A stretch of 64,000 bases of DNA from Hymenobacter psoromatis (GTDB lineage: Bacteria > Bacteroidota > Bacteroidia > Cytophagales > Hymenobacteraceae). Positions 17,158 to 25,836 of this stretch are shown one piece after another. How positions within the stretch are numbered: position 1 is the first letter of the stretch; each line of letters begins with the position of its first letter. Where the stretch lies: the NCBI GenBank assembly GCA_001596155.1, contig CP014771.1, positions 62,001-126,000 on the forward strand. Direction: 5' to 3'. The translations under genes and the position numbers were made by a program. The notes beneath the pieces were generated by a model. The model worked only from the letters and a program-made list of their open reading frames with translations. It did no database searches and was not told the origin of the DNA.

Positions 17158-17261
17158 GCGCGGAAGTAGCGCGAACTTTGTAGTTCGCGTCCCGCGCCGG
17201 CCGCATCTATTGCAACGGCCGGCCCGAAACGCGAACTACAAAGTTCGCGCTACTTCCGCGC
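17158..17261. repeat. family B palindrome (AGTAGCGCGAACTTTGTAGT), 33-base perfect arms
   Basis: Arms 17158-17190 and 17229-17261. The loop has its own inner stem, GCCGGCCG (17196-17203) with CGGCCGGC (17216-17223). It lies between two divergent genes. Confidence 0.92.
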
Positions 17262-17281
17262 TCTTCCCGTTACGCTGTTTC

Positions 17282-18577
17282 ATGGCTTTCCTTTTCGATA
17301 TCCCTACCCCCCCGCCGCTGGCCGAACGCCGCCGCCCGCGCCGCCTGGCCGACTACGCCGGCCAAACCCACCTGCTGGGCGAGCAGGGCGTGCTGCGCCG
17401 CTACCTGGCCGCCGGCCGCCTACACTCCCTCATTTTGTGGGGGCCGCCCGGCGTGGGCAAAACCACCCTGGCCCTGCTGCTGGCCGAAGAATTAAAGCGC
17501 CCTTTTACCATGCTTTCGGCCATCAATGCCGGCGTGAAGGACGTGCGCGAGGTCATCGAGCGGGCCAAAAAGCAGTCGGGCACCATCCTGTTTATTGATG
17601 AGATTCACCGCTTTAGCAAGGCGCAGCAGGATGCGCTGCTGGGCGCGGTGGAGAACGGCACCGTCACGCTCATCGGGGCCACCACGGAGAACCCGTCGTT
17701 TGAAGTAATTCCGGCGCTTCTGTCTCGCTGCCAGGTCTATACGCTGGAGGCGCTGGGGGCCGATACGCTGCGCGAAATCGTGCGCCGGGCGCTGGCCGAA
17801 GATGAGCAGCTCAGCCAGATTCCGACCGATGTGGTCGAAGACCACGCCCTGCTGGCCCTCAGCGGCGGCGACGCCCGCAAGCTGCTGGGCCTGCTGGAAC
17901 TGGTGGTGCAAAGCACCCCGCCCGACCCCGCCACCGGCCGCGTGCAGCTCACCGATGAGGCTGTGCAGCGCACCGCCCAGCGCCCGCTGGCCCGCTACGA
18001 CAAGGGCGGCGAGATGCACTACGACGTGATTTCGGCCTTTATCAAAAGCATCCGCGGCTCCGACCCCAACGCCGCGCTCTACTACCTGGCCGTGATGCTC
18101 GAAGGCGGCGAAGACGTGAAATTCATCGCCCGCCGCCTGCTTATTCTGAGTTCCGAAGACATCGGCAACGCCAACCCCAACGCCCTGCTGCTGGCCCAGA
18201 GCTGCTTCCAGGCCTGCACCGTTATCGGCCTGCCCGAGTCCGATTTAATTCTGAGCCAGACGGTTATCTACCTCGCCACCTCGCCCAAGAGCAACGCGGC
18301 CTACACGGCCATTCGGGCGGCGCAGGCCCAAGTGCGAGCGCAGGGCGTGCATCCGGTGCCGGTGCCGCTGCGCAACGCGCCCACCAAGCTGCTCAAGGAG
18401 CTGGGCTACGGCCAGGCCTACCAGTACTCGCACAATGCCGCGGGCAACTTCGCCTACCAGGAATTTATGCCCGACGCCCTGAGCGGCACCCGTTACTATG
18501 ACCCCGGCGACAACCCCGCGGAGGCCAAAATCCGGGAGCGCCTGCGCGAGTGGTGGCAGGAAAAATACGGCTACTAA
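17282..18577 (+). CDS. rarA: replication-associated recombination protein A (AAA+ ATPase)
   Basis: This protein has about 431 residues from [20 protein letters not shown]. It shows [15 protein letters not shown], Walker [10 protein letters not shown] (from residue 54), Walker [10 protein letters not shown] (Asp106/Glu107), sensor-1 [13 protein letters not shown] and the C-terminal MgsA/RarA tetramerisation region with [18 protein letters not shown] sequence. RarA/MgsA acts at stalled replication forks. An earlier ATG-like start at 17210 would translate the palindrome and is rejected. It is followed by a large inverted repeat before sppA. Confidence 0.95.
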   Translation: MAFLFDIPTPPPLAERRRPRRLADYAGQTHLLGEQGVLRRYLAAGRLHSLILWGPPGVGKTTLALLLAEELKRPFTMLSAINAGVKDVREVIERAKKQSGTILFIDEIHRFSKAQQDALLGAVENGTVTLIGATTENPSFEVIPALLSRCQVYTLEALGADTLREIVRRALAEDEQLSQIPTDVVEDHALLALSGGDARKLLGLLELVVQSTPPDPATGRVQLTDEAVQRTAQRPLARYDKGGEMHYDVISAFIKSIRGSDPNAALYYLAVMLEGGEDVKFIARRLLILSSEDIGNANPNALLLAQSCFQACTVIGLPESDLILSQTVIYLATSPKSNAAYTAIRAAQAQVRAQGVHPVPVPLRNAPTKLLKELGYGQAYQYSHNAAGNFAYQEFMPDALSGTRYYDPGDNPAEAKIRERLREWWQEKYGY

Positions 18578-18589
18578 TAATCGCGGCTT

Positions 18590-18852
18590 AATCGCGGATT
18601 TAGCGGATGGCGCGGATTTCGCAGATTCGGATGGCGCGAAATACTGTGGGGGGCAGTTAGGCTGGTGGGAGGGGGTAGGCGGCCGAAAAGCTGCGGCTTG
18701 TAATGCCGGGCAAGTTTGGTCGATAGAAAGCCCACGCGGCCCAAAGGCTGGCCGCGCCGCCTGCAAACGGCGTTATCTTGCCCCGCATTTTCAAATAGCC
18801 ATTAGCGCCATTCGAATCTGCGAAATCCGCGCCATCCGCTAAATCCGCGATT
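18590..18852. repeat. 263-base element with 48-base inverted terminal arms
   Basis: The left arm 18590-18637 and right arm 18805-18852 match at 47 of 48 positions (AATCGCGGATTTAGCGGATG...). The 167-base centre has no gene. The right arm ends two bases before the sppA ATG, so a folded transcript would bury the ribosome-binding region. Confidence 0.88.
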
Positions 18853-18854
18853 TT

Positions 18855-20642
18855 ATGAGTCAGTTTTTCAAGTTTGTATTCGCCACTCTGGTGGGCCTGG
18901 TACTCTTTTCTTTTGTCGGCTTCCTGCTGATTGTGGGTCTGGTGGCGGCCGCCAAAAGTGCCGGCGGCGACAAAGAAATTGCCAGCAACTCGGTCCTGGA
19001 GCTGAAGCTCGACAAGCCCATTACAGAGCGCCAGGAAGGCAGCGACTACGGCCCGCTGGGGGGGGGTAGCGCTAGCATTGGCCTGCTGAATCTGCGCCAG
19101 GCCATTGCCGAAGCCAAGGACGACGCTGATATTAAAGGCATTATGCTGCGGCTGGAGCTGGTGCAGGGCGGCATGGCCTCACTCACGGAAGTGCGCGACG
19201 CGCTGCTCGACTTCAAGAAATCGGGCAAATTCATCGTTTCCTACGCCGAAGTTTCTTCCGAGAAAAGCTACTACCTGGCCAGCGTGGCCGACCAGATTTA
19301 CCTGCATCCGCAGGGCTCGCTGGAGTTCAACGGCCTCAGCTCGGAAGTTACGTTTTACAAAAACCTGCTTGATAAGTTGGGCATCGACGTGCAGATTTTC
19401 CGGGTGGGCTCCTTTAAGAGTGCCGTGGAGCCGTTTTTCCGCACCAGCTTCTCCGATTCGGCCCGCGCCCAAACCGTGTCGTATCTCAACTCTATTAATG
19501 ATGACATGATTGCGCAGGTGGCGGCCAGCCGCCAGATTGCCGTGCCGCGCCTGCACACTATTTCCGATTCGATGCTGGTGCGCGACGCGCCCGACGCCCT
19601 GCGCCTGGGCCTCGTGACCAAGCTCGGCTACTACGACGAAGTACTTGACTACCTGCGCGGTAAGCTCGGCACGGCCAAAGACAAAAAGCCGAGCATTATC
19701 AGCCTGAGCGACTACCACGAAGGCGGGCAAATCAAGCAGCGCGAAGGCAGCACCAGCGGCCAGCGCATCGCCGTCATCTACGCCGAGGGCGACATCGTAA
19801 CTGGTAACGGCTCAAGCGATAACATCGGGGGCGACAAGTTTGCCGCCGCCATCCGCAAGGCCCGCCTCGACGACAAGGTGAAGGCCGTAGTGCTGCGCGT
19901 GAACTCGCCCGGCGGCTCGTCGCTGGCCTCCGACGTGATTTACCGCGAAGTGCTGCTCACCAGCAAGGTCAAGCCCATCGTGGCCAGCATGGGCGACGTG
20001 GCGGCCAGCGGCGGATACTATATCAGCATGGCCTGCGATACCATTGTGGCTCAGCCCAATACCATCACGGGCAGCATTGGCGTGTTTGGCCTGCTGCCCA
20101 ATATTCAGAAGCTGTTGTCTGATAAGCTTGGCGTGACGGTGGACCGCGTGGAAACGGGCAAGTTCTCGGACTTCCCCACCATCACGCGCCCGCTCACCGA
20201 CTACGAAAAAACGCAGTTTCAACGCGAAATAGACAAGATTTACGCCGACTTCACCAGCAAGGCGGCCCTGGGCCGGCACATGCCCGTGGAGCGCCTGCGC
20301 CGCCTGGCCTCGGGCCGGGTCTGGAGCGGCAGCGAGGCCAAGGCCCGCGGTCTGGTCGATGTGCTGGGCAGCTACGACGATGCCGTGCGCCTGGCCGCCG
20401 CCCACGCCCACCTCAAAGACGGCGACTACTCAGTACAGCGCCTGCCGCGCCAGAAAACTAGCTGGGAGCGCCTGCTCAACCGCTTCGGCGGCGACGACGA
20501 CGACGACCAAACGGCCGCCGCCGAGGCGCGTTTTGCACAGGCCAAGCTAGGGCCGCTCTACCCGGTGTATCGCCAGTACCAACTGCTGCTGCAAATGCGC
20601 GGCATGCAGGCCCGCCTGCCATATGAGCTGGAAATCAAGTAG
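18855..20642 (+). CDS. sppA: signal peptide peptidase SppA, long form
   Basis: This 595-residue protein has an N-terminal membrane helix (FVFATLVGLVLFSFVGFLLI). Two SppA repeats follow: the first carries the catalytic lysine (FRVGSFKSAVEPF, Lys188) and the second the nucleophile serine (GDVAASGGYYIS, Ser386). This is the Lys/Ser dyad of the 67-kDa type. It degrades cleaved signal peptides in the cytoplasmic membrane. An acidic run GGDDDDDQ lies near the C-terminus. The start lies against the arm of a large palindrome. Confidence 0.95.
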   Translation: MSQFFKFVFATLVGLVLFSFVGFLLIVGLVAAAKSAGGDKEIASNSVLELKLDKPITERQEGSDYGPLGGGSASIGLLNLRQAIAEAKDDADIKGIMLRLELVQGGMASLTEVRDALLDFKKSGKFIVSYAEVSSEKSYYLASVADQIYLHPQGSLEFNGLSSEVTFYKNLLDKLGIDVQIFRVGSFKSAVEPFFRTSFSDSARAQTVSYLNSINDDMIAQVAASRQIAVPRLHTISDSMLVRDAPDALRLGLVTKLGYYDEVLDYLRGKLGTAKDKKPSIISLSDYHEGGQIKQREGSTSGQRIAVIYAEGDIVTGNGSSDNIGGDKFAAAIRKARLDDKVKAVVLRVNSPGGSSLASDVIYREVLLTSKVKPIVASMGDVAASGGYYISMACDTIVAQPNTITGSIGVFGLLPNIQKLLSDKLGVTVDRVETGKFSDFPTITRPLTDYEKTQFQREIDKIYADFTSKAALGRHMPVERLRRLASGRVWSGSEAKARGLVDVLGSYDDAVRLAAAHAHLKDGDYSVQRLPRQKTSWERLLNRFGGDDDDDQTAAAEARFAQAKLGPLYPVYRQYQLLLQMRGMQARLPYELEIK

Positions 20643-20661
20643 ATTAATCAGTGATTGAAAC

Positions 20662-20765
20662 AAGAACGTCATGCTGGGCTTGTCGAAGCATCTTGCTCGC
20701 GCCGTCAGGGTTACTAACCCAACGATGCGGTAGAGATGCTTCGACAAGCTCAGCATGACGTTCTT
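20662..20765. repeat. family C palindrome (AACGTCATGCTGxGCTTGTC)
   Basis: Arms 20662-20693 and 20734-20765 pair at 31 of 32 positions. The loop begins TTGCTCGCGCCGT, then GGGTTACTAACCC (20708-20720), then CAACGATGCG. The 13-base core recurs inverted in the loop of the 60608 repeat. Confidence 0.9.
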
Positions 20766-20779
20766 TTGTAATAAGTACT

Positions 20780-22669
20780 ATGAAAAAATTTCCTACTGTT
20801 GCGGTTTTTGGTGCCCTCCTGCTGGCTGGCCTTGCCCCCGTCGCCCACGCCCAAACTGCTCTCTACCAGCCCCGCGACATTAAGCGGGCGTTTGACAGGG
20901 GCACCCGCGCCGCCGACGGCCGGCCCGGCCCCAACTACTGGCAAAACCGCGCCCGCTACGACATCACGGTGCAGGCCCTACCCCCCGCCCGCGCCATCAA
21001 GGGCCGCGAAACGATTACCTATTTCAACAACAGCCCCGATACGCTGAAATCACTGGTTTTCAGGCTGATTCAGAATATTCACAAGCCTGGCGCGGCCCGC
21101 GACCGCGACGCCGCGCCCGACTACCTGACCACCGGCGTGCAGGTCGATAGCTTTGCCGTGAACGGGCAGGCGCGGCCCTTCGACAGCCAGCGGGCGGGCA
21201 CCATGCAAGAGGTGGCCCTACCCCGCCCGTTGCTGCCCCACGACTCGGTGCGGCTGAACGTGGCCTGGCATTTCCCTATTTCGCTGGAAAGCGGGCGCGA
21301 GGGCATGATTGACAAGACGACGTTCTTTCTGGCCTACTTCTACCCGCGCGTGGCGGTTTACGACGACTACAACGGCTGGGACCGCCTGCCCTTCGTGGAC
21401 AGCAAGGAGTTTTACAACGACTTCAACGACTACACGTTGCGGGTGCAGGCCCCGGCCAACTACCTCGTGTGGGCCACCGGCACGCTGCAAAACGCCTGGC
21501 AGGTGTTGCAGCCGACTTACGCCAAGCGGCTCGAAAAATCCATGACCAGCGAGGCGTTGATGCACATTGTCACGGCCGCCGATTTGGCCAAAAAAGACAT
21601 TACTGCTCAGCGGCCCATCAACACCTGGGTGTGGACGGCCCGCGACATTTCGGACGTGACGCTGGGCCTGAGCGACCACTACGTGTGGGACGCGGCCAGC
21701 GTAATCGTGGACCCCGCCACCAAGCGCCGGGCCAGTGTGCAGGCCGCATTTGCCGATTCCACGGCCGATTTTCACTCGTCGGTGAAGTTCAGCCAGAATG
21801 CGCTGAGCTGGTTTTCGCGCAACTGGCCGGGCGTGCCCTACCCCTTCCCCAAGATGACTGTTTTCCAGGGTTTTGCCGACATGGAATACCCGATGATGGT
21901 GAACGACAGCCCCGAAAGAGACCTGCAATTTGCGCAGCTGGTGCAGGACCACGAGATTGCGCACACGTATTTCCCGTTCTACATGGGCATTAACGAAAGC
22001 CGCTACGCCTTCATGGACGAGGGCTGGGCCACCACGTTTGAGCTGCTGATTGGGCGGGCCGAGAACGGCGAAAAAGCGGCCGACGAGTTCTACCGCAAGT
22101 TTCGGGTCACGCGCTGGATTCACGACCCCAGCACCGCCGAGGACTTGCCCATCATCACGCCCAGCAGCGAGCTGCGGTCGGGCTACGGCAACAATTCGTA
22201 TGGCAAGGCATCGCTCAGCTATCTGGCGCTCAAGGATATGCTCGGCGATGAGCTGTTCAAAAAGAGCCTGCACGCCTACATGGACCGCTGGCACGGCAAG
22301 CACCCCATTCCGTGGGATTATTTCAATTCGATGAGCAACGCCTCGGGCCAGGACCTAACGTGGTTTTTTCACAACTGGTTCTTTACCAACGGCTATATTG
22401 ACCTGGCCCTCACCAAAGCCGACCGAACGGCCCAGGGCACGGCCATCACCATCCAAAACGTGGGCGGCTTCGCCGTGCCGGTCGATTTGAAAGTGACCTA
22501 CGCCGACGGCAGCACCGAAACCTTGCACCGCTCGCCCGACCTCTGGCGCGCCAACCAGCAGCAGGCCACCATTGCCCTACCCCCCGGCAAAATAGTGAAG
22601 TCAGTGGCCCTCGACCACGGTATCTACCTGGACGCCGACCCGCGCAACGACCAGCTGGCCGTGCAGTAG
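20780..22669 (+). CDS. secreted M1-family metallopeptidase
   Basis: This 629-residue protein has a signal peptide (MKKFPTVAVFGALLLAGLAPVAHAQ). It has an N-terminal saddle-like beta domain and the gluzincin catalytic site HEIAHTYF (His391, Glu392, His395), with the third zinc ligand Glu414 in FMDEGWATTFE, exactly 18 residues after the second histidine. M1 enzymes remove N-terminal amino acids from peptides. Here the location is periplasm or cell surface, suggesting nutrient peptide turnover. Downstream of sppA, separated by a palindrome. Confidence 0.93.
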   Translation: MKKFPTVAVFGALLLAGLAPVAHAQTALYQPRDIKRAFDRGTRAADGRPGPNYWQNRARYDITVQALPPARAIKGRETITYFNNSPDTLKSLVFRLIQNIHKPGAARDRDAAPDYLTTGVQVDSFAVNGQARPFDSQRAGTMQEVALPRPLLPHDSVRLNVAWHFPISLESGREGMIDKTTFFLAYFYPRVAVYDDYNGWDRLPFVDSKEFYNDFNDYTLRVQAPANYLVWATGTLQNAWQVLQPTYAKRLEKSMTSEALMHIVTAADLAKKDITAQRPINTWVWTARDISDVTLGLSDHYVWDAASVIVDPATKRRASVQAAFADSTADFHSSVKFSQNALSWFSRNWPGVPYPFPKMTVFQGFADMEYPMMVNDSPERDLQFAQLVQDHEIAHTYFPFYMGINESRYAFMDEGWATTFELLIGRAENGEKAADEFYRKFRVTRWIHDPSTAEDLPIITPSSELRSGYGNNSYGKASLSYLALKDMLGDELFKKSLHAYMDRWHGKHPIPWDYFNSMSNASGQDLTWFFHNWFFTNGYIDLALTKADRTAQGTAITIQNVGGFAVPVDLKVTYADGSTETLHRSPDLWRANQQQATIALPPGKIVKSVALDHGIYLDADPRNDQLAVQ

Positions 22670-22710
22670 TTGGCTAGCGCAAGCAGCCGCTATTCGCTTT
22701 GTAGCCTAAC

Positions 22711-23277
22711 TTAGAAAGCATAGCCCAGGCTGAAATAGCCATCAAATACGGAGCCCGGCTGCCCGACGTTATACCAGTTGCCCACGTAGTAGCAATCGCA
22801 CATTTCGCCAAGGTTATGCGGATAAAATCGCAGGCCTAGGCCTGCATCGAAAAGAAAGTGCTGGCTGAACCGCCACTGATATCCCAAGCCAAGTCCGCCA
22901 CCGTGGCCATTTATTTTGGTAGATGCAGTGATAGGCGGCGCGCCTGGGTAGTTGCTCACTACCTGGGCATTGTGGCTGAACGCGCCTGCCTGCACTTGCA
23001 GGTAAAGCCCCGTTGGTGCTAGCGGGCGGAAATAAACGCGTGCCGCCAGCATCGCCTGGTAGCCTGGGTAGTCAGCGCTGAAGTAACGCGTCCCGCGCAC
23101 ACTGAGCGACAAATGCCGCGACAGCCGCTGCTCGTACTGAAGGCCAACATTGGCCGATAGGCCATAAATGCCTAGTGATAACACGTGCCCACCCACTGGC
23201 TGAACCGGTGCTGCTTCCTGCGCTGCTACAGCCCGCGCCACGCATGCTAAGCCTAGAATAAATAAAGGTGTTTTCAT
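22711..23277 (-). CDS. outer-membrane beta-barrel protein of unknown function
   Basis: This 188-residue protein has a signal peptide (MKTPLFILGLACVARAVAAQ) and alternating hydrophobic strands ending in an aromatic (FDGYFSLGYAF). This is the pattern of small barrels such as DUF3575-like proteins. Strand phrases include NVGLQYEQRLSRHLSLSVRG and GLGLGYQWRFSQHFLF. A CDCYY motif near the end is unusual for a barrel and may form a disulphide in a loop. Convergent with the M1 peptidase. No function assigned. Confidence 0.75.
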   Translation of the reverse strand: MKTPLFILGLACVARAVAAQEAAPVQPVGGHVLSLGIYGLSANVGLQYEQRLSRHLSLSVRGTRYFSADYPGYQAMLAARVYFRPLAPTGLYLQVQAGAFSHNAQVVSNYPGAPPITASTKINGHGGGLGLGYQWRFSQHFLFDAGLGLRFYPHNLGEMCDCYYVGNWYNVGQPGSVFDGYFSLGYAF

Positions 23278-23373
23278 ACTGGAAAAGACTACTTAGAATG
23301 GCGTGATGGTAAATGTAAAGGTATCTTGCCGGGCGTATTGCCTTATTACCTGACTCTTATTCTCCATCAACCG

Positions 23374-24189
23374 TTGCAAGCCATCCAAGCCGCCGTCGCC
23401 TACATTCAGGCCCAATCCAATCATTTTCAGCCCACTACCGGCATCATCCTCGGCACCGGCCTGGGCGCGCTGGCCAAAGAGGTCGAAGTCGAGCACGAAA
23501 TCAGCTACGCCGACATTCCCAATTTCCCGGTTTCGACGGTGGAGAGCCACGCGGGCCGGTTGCTGCTAGGCACGCTGGCCGGGCAGAAAGTAGCCGTGCT
23601 GCAAGGCCGTTTTCACTATTACGAGGGCTACTCGATGGCCCAGGTGGTGCTGCCCGTGCGGGTGCTGAAGCTGCTGGGCATCCGGCAATTATTTGTGAGC
23701 AACGCGGCCGGCGGGCTGAACCCCGAGTTTGCTATTTCAGATTTAATGCTGATTGATGACCACCTCAACCTGCTGCCCGGTAACCCGCTCATTGGCCCTA
23801 ATCTGGACGAGCTGGGGCCGCGCTTCCCCGACATGCACGCGCCCTACGATGTTGGCCTGCTGGCCCGCGCCCGCGCGGCGGCCGAGGCCCTGGGCCAGGG
23901 CGGCACCACCCAGCGCGGCGTGTACGTGGCCGTGCCTGGCCCCATGCTTGAAACGCCCGCCGAATACCGCTACCTGCGCTTCATCGGGGCCGACGCGGTG
24001 GGCATGAGCACCGTGCCCGAGGTTATCGCGGCGCGCCACCTGGGCCTGCCGGTGCTGGCCGTGTCGGTCATCACCGACCTGTGCTACCCCGGCCAGCTCA
24101 AGCCGGTTGTAATCAGCGATATCCTGGCCGCCGCCGCCGTGGCTGAGCCGCGCCTCACGGCCCTGATGAAAGCCGTGCTGGCGGGCTAG
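23374..24189 (+). CDS. punA: purine nucleoside phosphorylase (class I)
   Basis: No ATG occurs early in this frame. I place the start at TTG 23374 (LQAIQAAVAYIQAQ), which matches where PNPs normally begin. A TATCTTG box at 23322-23328 could serve as a promoter and would exclude the TTG at 23326. Conserved parts: GIILGTGLGALA, ESHAGRLLLGTL, LQGRFHYYEGYS, NAAGGLNPEF, GVYVAVPGPMLETPAEYR and GADAVGMSTVPEV. It splits purine nucleosides with phosphate for salvage. Its TAG stop overlaps that of the converging PIN toxin through a shared CTAG (24186-24189). Confidence 0.92.
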   Translation: MQAIQAAVAYIQAQSNHFQPTTGIILGTGLGALAKEVEVEHEISYADIPNFPVSTVESHAGRLLLGTLAGQKVAVLQGRFHYYEGYSMAQVVLPVRVLKLLGIRQLFVSNAAGGLNPEFAISDLMLIDDHLNLLPGNPLIGPNLDELGPRFPDMHAPYDVGLLARARAAAEALGQGGTTQRGVYVAVPGPMLETPAEYRYLRFIGADAVGMSTVPEVIAARHLGLPVLAVSVITDLCYPGQLKPVVISDILAAAAVAEPRLTALMKAVLAG

Positions 24190-24608
24190 CGCACCGGCAG
24201 CCCCTCAGTCAGGGCGGCGGCGCGCAGGCGAGTGTCGTGGGTGAAGAAGCCGTTGAGCGGGCCGCCGGCCCGCTCAACGGCGAGTTGAATGGCATCCAAA
24301 CTGCGCAGGGCCAGGGCGTGGTGTTTACGAACCAGCTTGGCCGCTTGGGCAAGCAATTCCGAGGATAGGACTATCCGCTGAAAAGCGGGCCAGTCGGCCG
24401 CTAGCAGGCGCAGGCGGCGGGTGGCCAGATTTTGCGTTAGCACGTGCTGACGAACTTTGGTTTGGAACGCGGAATGCAGTTCTACCCAAGCCAGCTCAGC
24501 TACGACCAGCGTATCGCGGTCTAGTTGAATTTGGGCGCGCAAGGCCGCCGAATCAGCTTCCTGATAGTAGAGCTTCAGCAACGAGGAGGAATCCAGAAAA
24601 AATTTCAC
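24186..24608 (-). CDS. PIN-domain toxin (second VapC-like module)
   Basis: This 140-residue protein starts at GTG (VKFFLDSSSLLKLYYQE), overlapping the antitoxin TAG by one base (TAGTG). PIN acidic residues are present: FLDSS, WVELHSAF, ALRSLDAIQLA and FFTHDTRL. Predicted metal-dependent ribonuclease toxin. Its 3' end overlaps the purine nucleoside phosphorylase stop. RNA target unknown. Confidence 0.87.
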   Translation of the reverse strand: MKFFLDSSSLLKLYYQEADSAALRAQIQLDRDTLVVAELAWVELHSAFQTKVRQHVLTQNLATRRLRLLAADWPAFQRIVLSSELLAQAAKLVRKHHALALRSLDAIQLAVERAGGPLNGFFTHDTRLRAAALTEGLPVR

Positions 24609-24856
24609 TAGGGCGACTCCTCTCGCTCTTCCAGCACAGCATCCGATACACTACTGCCCGGCGTGGTAGGTAACGCCAGCGCTTCATCAAACGAGAAACG
24701 AGGTTTTTTAGAGGGCATTGCCACTGCAACACACTCGGGCTTACTAGCCAGAAACGTAACGAGCACTTCGCCCGCCGGGAGGTTAGCGGCGGCCGGCAGC
24801 GGCTCGCTCAGCCGCACCACGCCGTTTTCATACGTTCCGCGCACAGTTATTAACAT
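24608..24856 (-). CDS. antitoxin partner, DUF104-like
   Basis: This 82-residue protein opens with MLITVRGTYENGVVRLSEPLP, the beta-hairpin start of DUF104/AF2212-like antitoxins. A variable acidic C-terminus follows (SVSDAVLEEREESP) that would bind the toxin. It immediately precedes and overlaps the PIN toxin gene, which supports the pairing. It likely represses its own promoter. Confidence 0.75.
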   Translation of the reverse strand: MLITVRGTYENGVVRLSEPLPAAANLPAGEVLVTFLASKPECVAVAMPSKKPRFSFDEALALPTTPGSSVSDAVLEEREESP

Positions 24857-24874
24857 GAGTCTAAGGTAACGACT

Positions 24875-25765
24875 TTACTTCAGATACACCGTGCGCTGGT
24901 CGCTCACGAGCACCGTGAAAATGCCCAGGCCGCCCTGCACGTTGCTGTGGATGGACGAGGGCTGCGCAAACGGGTTGCCGTTGGCGTTGCGGGCGTTGCG
25001 CACCGACTGCCGGAAGTCGTAATATAGCGAGTCGAGGTGGTAGAGGGTGGTCGTGACCGTGTCGCCGGGCACGAAGCGATAGGTCGTGACCTGGGCGTAG
25101 GGCTGGCCATTAAAAAGCCGGTCGTTGAGGTCGTTATCGGTTTCCGAGTTGTCGGACGGTTTGCCCTTGTGCAGCATCAGGCGGTAGAAATCGTTGGTGA
25201 CGCCGGGGTCAGTCCACTTGGTCACGAAGTAGGCCTTTTTATTGGCCCCGGTCAGCGCGTTGAACTTGTACTGCGCCGAGTCGATGCGAATGAACGTGGG
25301 CACGATGGTGGTGCCCGTGAGGTGCCGCCCGCGCTTGTCCTGCGCATCGAGGCCAAATTGCTGGCCGGCCTGGGCCACGAGCGGCGTGGTGCCAATGTGG
25401 GTGTAGTACTTGCCGGTGACGTTATCAATGCCGGGACTGAAACGCAGGGGTAGGGGCCGGCCGCCGGGCAGCGTCAGGGTCACGGTTACGTCGGTGGGCA
25501 GCTGCACGGTTTGGCCATTCGTGAGCGCAAGTATCTGCGAGCCAGCCGCTACGGCCTGGCCATCATCCAGGTACGGCACCGATTCGGTAATGGTGAGGCG
25601 CGGTATTTCGCCGTTTTGCAAATAGCACTCGGCCACGAGTTGGTTGGCGTAGTAGGGCAGGGGCACGTTCACGTCGTTTTGCAGGCTTTTGCAGCCCGCC
25701 AACAGCCCTACCCCCCCCGCCAAGACCAACGTTAAAACCCGCGTACTTATCTTCTTCCCAACCAT
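24875..25765 (-). CDS. DUF4249-family outer-membrane lipoprotein
   Basis: The protein has about 296 residues from MVGKKISTRVLTLVLAGG, with a lipobox (GLLAGC). An alternative ATG is four codons upstream (25777). A beta-rich body follows (LVAECYLQNGEIPRLTITES, TGTTIVPTFIRIDS). DUF4249 proteins commonly follow CarboxypepD-regulatory TonB receptors in Bacteroidota, as here. They probably form a SusD-like surface partner. Function is inferred from this pairing only. Confidence 0.82.
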   Translation of the reverse strand: MVGKKISTRVLTLVLAGGVGLLAGCKSLQNDVNVPLPYYANQLVAECYLQNGEIPRLTITESVPYLDDGQAVAAGSQILALTNGQTVQLPTDVTVTLTLPGGRPLPLRFSPGIDNVTGKYYTHIGTTPLVAQAGQQFGLDAQDKRGRHLTGTTIVPTFIRIDSAQYKFNALTGANKKAYFVTKWTDPGVTNDFYRLMLHKGKPSDNSETDNDLNDRLFNGQPYAQVTTYRFVPGDTVTTTLYHLDSLYYDFRQSVRNARNANGNPFAQPSSIHSNVQGGLGIFTVLVSDQRTVYLK

Positions 25766-25796
25766 AACTATAACCATTAAAAAATAATCGTCTACA

Positions 25797-25836
25797 AAAT
25801 CCGTGAAATCCGCTAAAATCCGTGTAATCCGTGATT
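25797..25836. repeat. tandem repeat of about 10 bases (AAATCCGTGA-like)
   Basis: Four imperfect units of roughly AAATCCGYGA fill the gap between the TonB receptor stop and the DUF4249 gene. The related unit AATCCGCG occurs in the arms of the 18590 element. Confidence 0.65.
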
